The notes under the pieces: model-generated
The model's input: only the letters and a program-made list of their open reading frames with translations
Databases searched by the model: none
Told to the model about the DNA's origin: nothing
Assembly: GCA_964195995.1 (NCBI GenBank)
Contig: CAXMQS010000092.1
Location: 72,461-136,460, forward strand
DNA: 64,000 nucleotides
Source of the DNA: CAXMQS01 sp964195995
GTDB taxonomy: Bacteria > Actinomycetota > Acidimicrobiia > Spongiisociales > JAOTWH01
Direction: 5' to 3'
In this document: piece by piece, positions 63,817 through 64,000 of the stretch
Layout: every line of letters begins with the position of its first letter
How positions within the stretch are numbered: the stretch's first letter is position 1
Made by a program: the position numbers and the translations under genes

Positions 63817-64000
63817 GAGTGACCAGGAGTGACCACTATTGACCGCTGTGACGGGGTGGAAACGGGGTGGATTCGGGCTCGCGCCTAGCATTCGGTCAAC
63901 AGCCGGATCGCCGGAATCTCAGGTAGTCATTGGCGATTCGGTACATCCAGCCCTCGTAGCTCAGGGGATAGAGCACCGGTTTCCTAAACCGTTTCCATGG
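63817..64000 (+). repeat. Repeat copy D: full upstream block plus tRNA-Arg(CCT), cut by window edge
   Basis: Longest copy: GAGTGACCAGGAGTGACC, GACCGCTGTGACGGGG, GGTGGATTCGGG, CCTAGCATTCGGTC and the tRNA from 63950 (GCCCTCG acceptor strand, D-arm, anticodon loop TTCCTAA). The window ends 10 nt after the anticodon stem, so it cannot be decided whether this is an intact tRNA-Arg or another 5' half. Confidence 0.8.

Overview
The window is high-GC chromosomal DNA, coding-dense on both strands, from a member of the Actinomycetota. The evidence for that is a 27-residue bL37-type ribosomal protein, F420-type PPOX proteins, an Eis-family acetyltransferase, a CtpE-like P-type ATPase, and many genes whose start codon lies only 6-7 nt behind a TANNNT -10 box, the leaderless arrangement common in this phylum. 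A deep lineage such as Acidimicrobiia is my inference, not a demonstrated placement.

1-20.8 kb is a housekeeping block, mostly on the minus strand: mfd (cut by the left edge), a nucleotidyltransferase, an NAD-dependent epimerase, pgsA, glpK, pth, rplY, prs, glmU, tRNA-Gln(TTG), ispE, rsmA, tatD, metG, rsmI and a DUF192 gene. Many neighbours overlap by 4 nt (ATGA/GTGA), suggesting translational coupling. An AbrB-like regulator with a zinc ribbon and the bL37 gene run the other way. Then come a putative metalloprotease lipoprotein, a SAM-I riboswitch followed by full-length metH, and an ArsR-type repressor with a membrane protein, carrying four copies of one palindromic operator. tRNA-Ala(CGC) and a four-copy array of hairpin repeats follow.

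21.3-42.5 kb is ordinary metabolism, transport and signalling: a DUF3179 lipoprotein, a squalene/phytoene synthase, an amino-acid permease fused to stress domains, plsY, uppP, an Acr3 arsenite exporter, an Eis-like acetyltransferase, small flavin/F420 enzymes, a VioB/RebD-like ferritin-fold protein, a hydroxyacyl-CoA dehydrogenase, a P-type ATPase, a PAS histidine kinase, an RRM protein and a second two-component system.

42.6-64 kb looks accessory. The 5' half of a tRNA-Arg(CCT) recurs at about 42.6, 49.3, 57.9 and 63.95 kb. Three of these copies carry the same upstream block, and an extra copy of part of that block lies at 62.3 kb. They divide the region into three modules: (i) two methyltransferases, otsA/otsB and a TetR-controlled DrrAB-like exporter; (ii) a probable conflict/immune-type cluster of a RyR-domain protein, M15 peptidase, TPR-trypsin protease, alpha/beta hydrolase, membrane-anchored TIR protein and TIR-transmembrane-coiled coil-WD40 protein, plus a decayed TetR fragment; (iii) a lipoprotein, a PIG-L-like deacetylase, a ClC channel with CBS/TrkA-C domains and a mannose-6-phosphate-isomerase-like cupin. 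No integrase is visible in the window.

The two most notable observations are the TIR/RyR/trypsin/hydrolase/WD40 cluster and its position between repeated tRNA 5' halves. Several genes also seem to require near-cognate start codons (CUG, AUC, AUA) placed behind good ribosome-binding sites.
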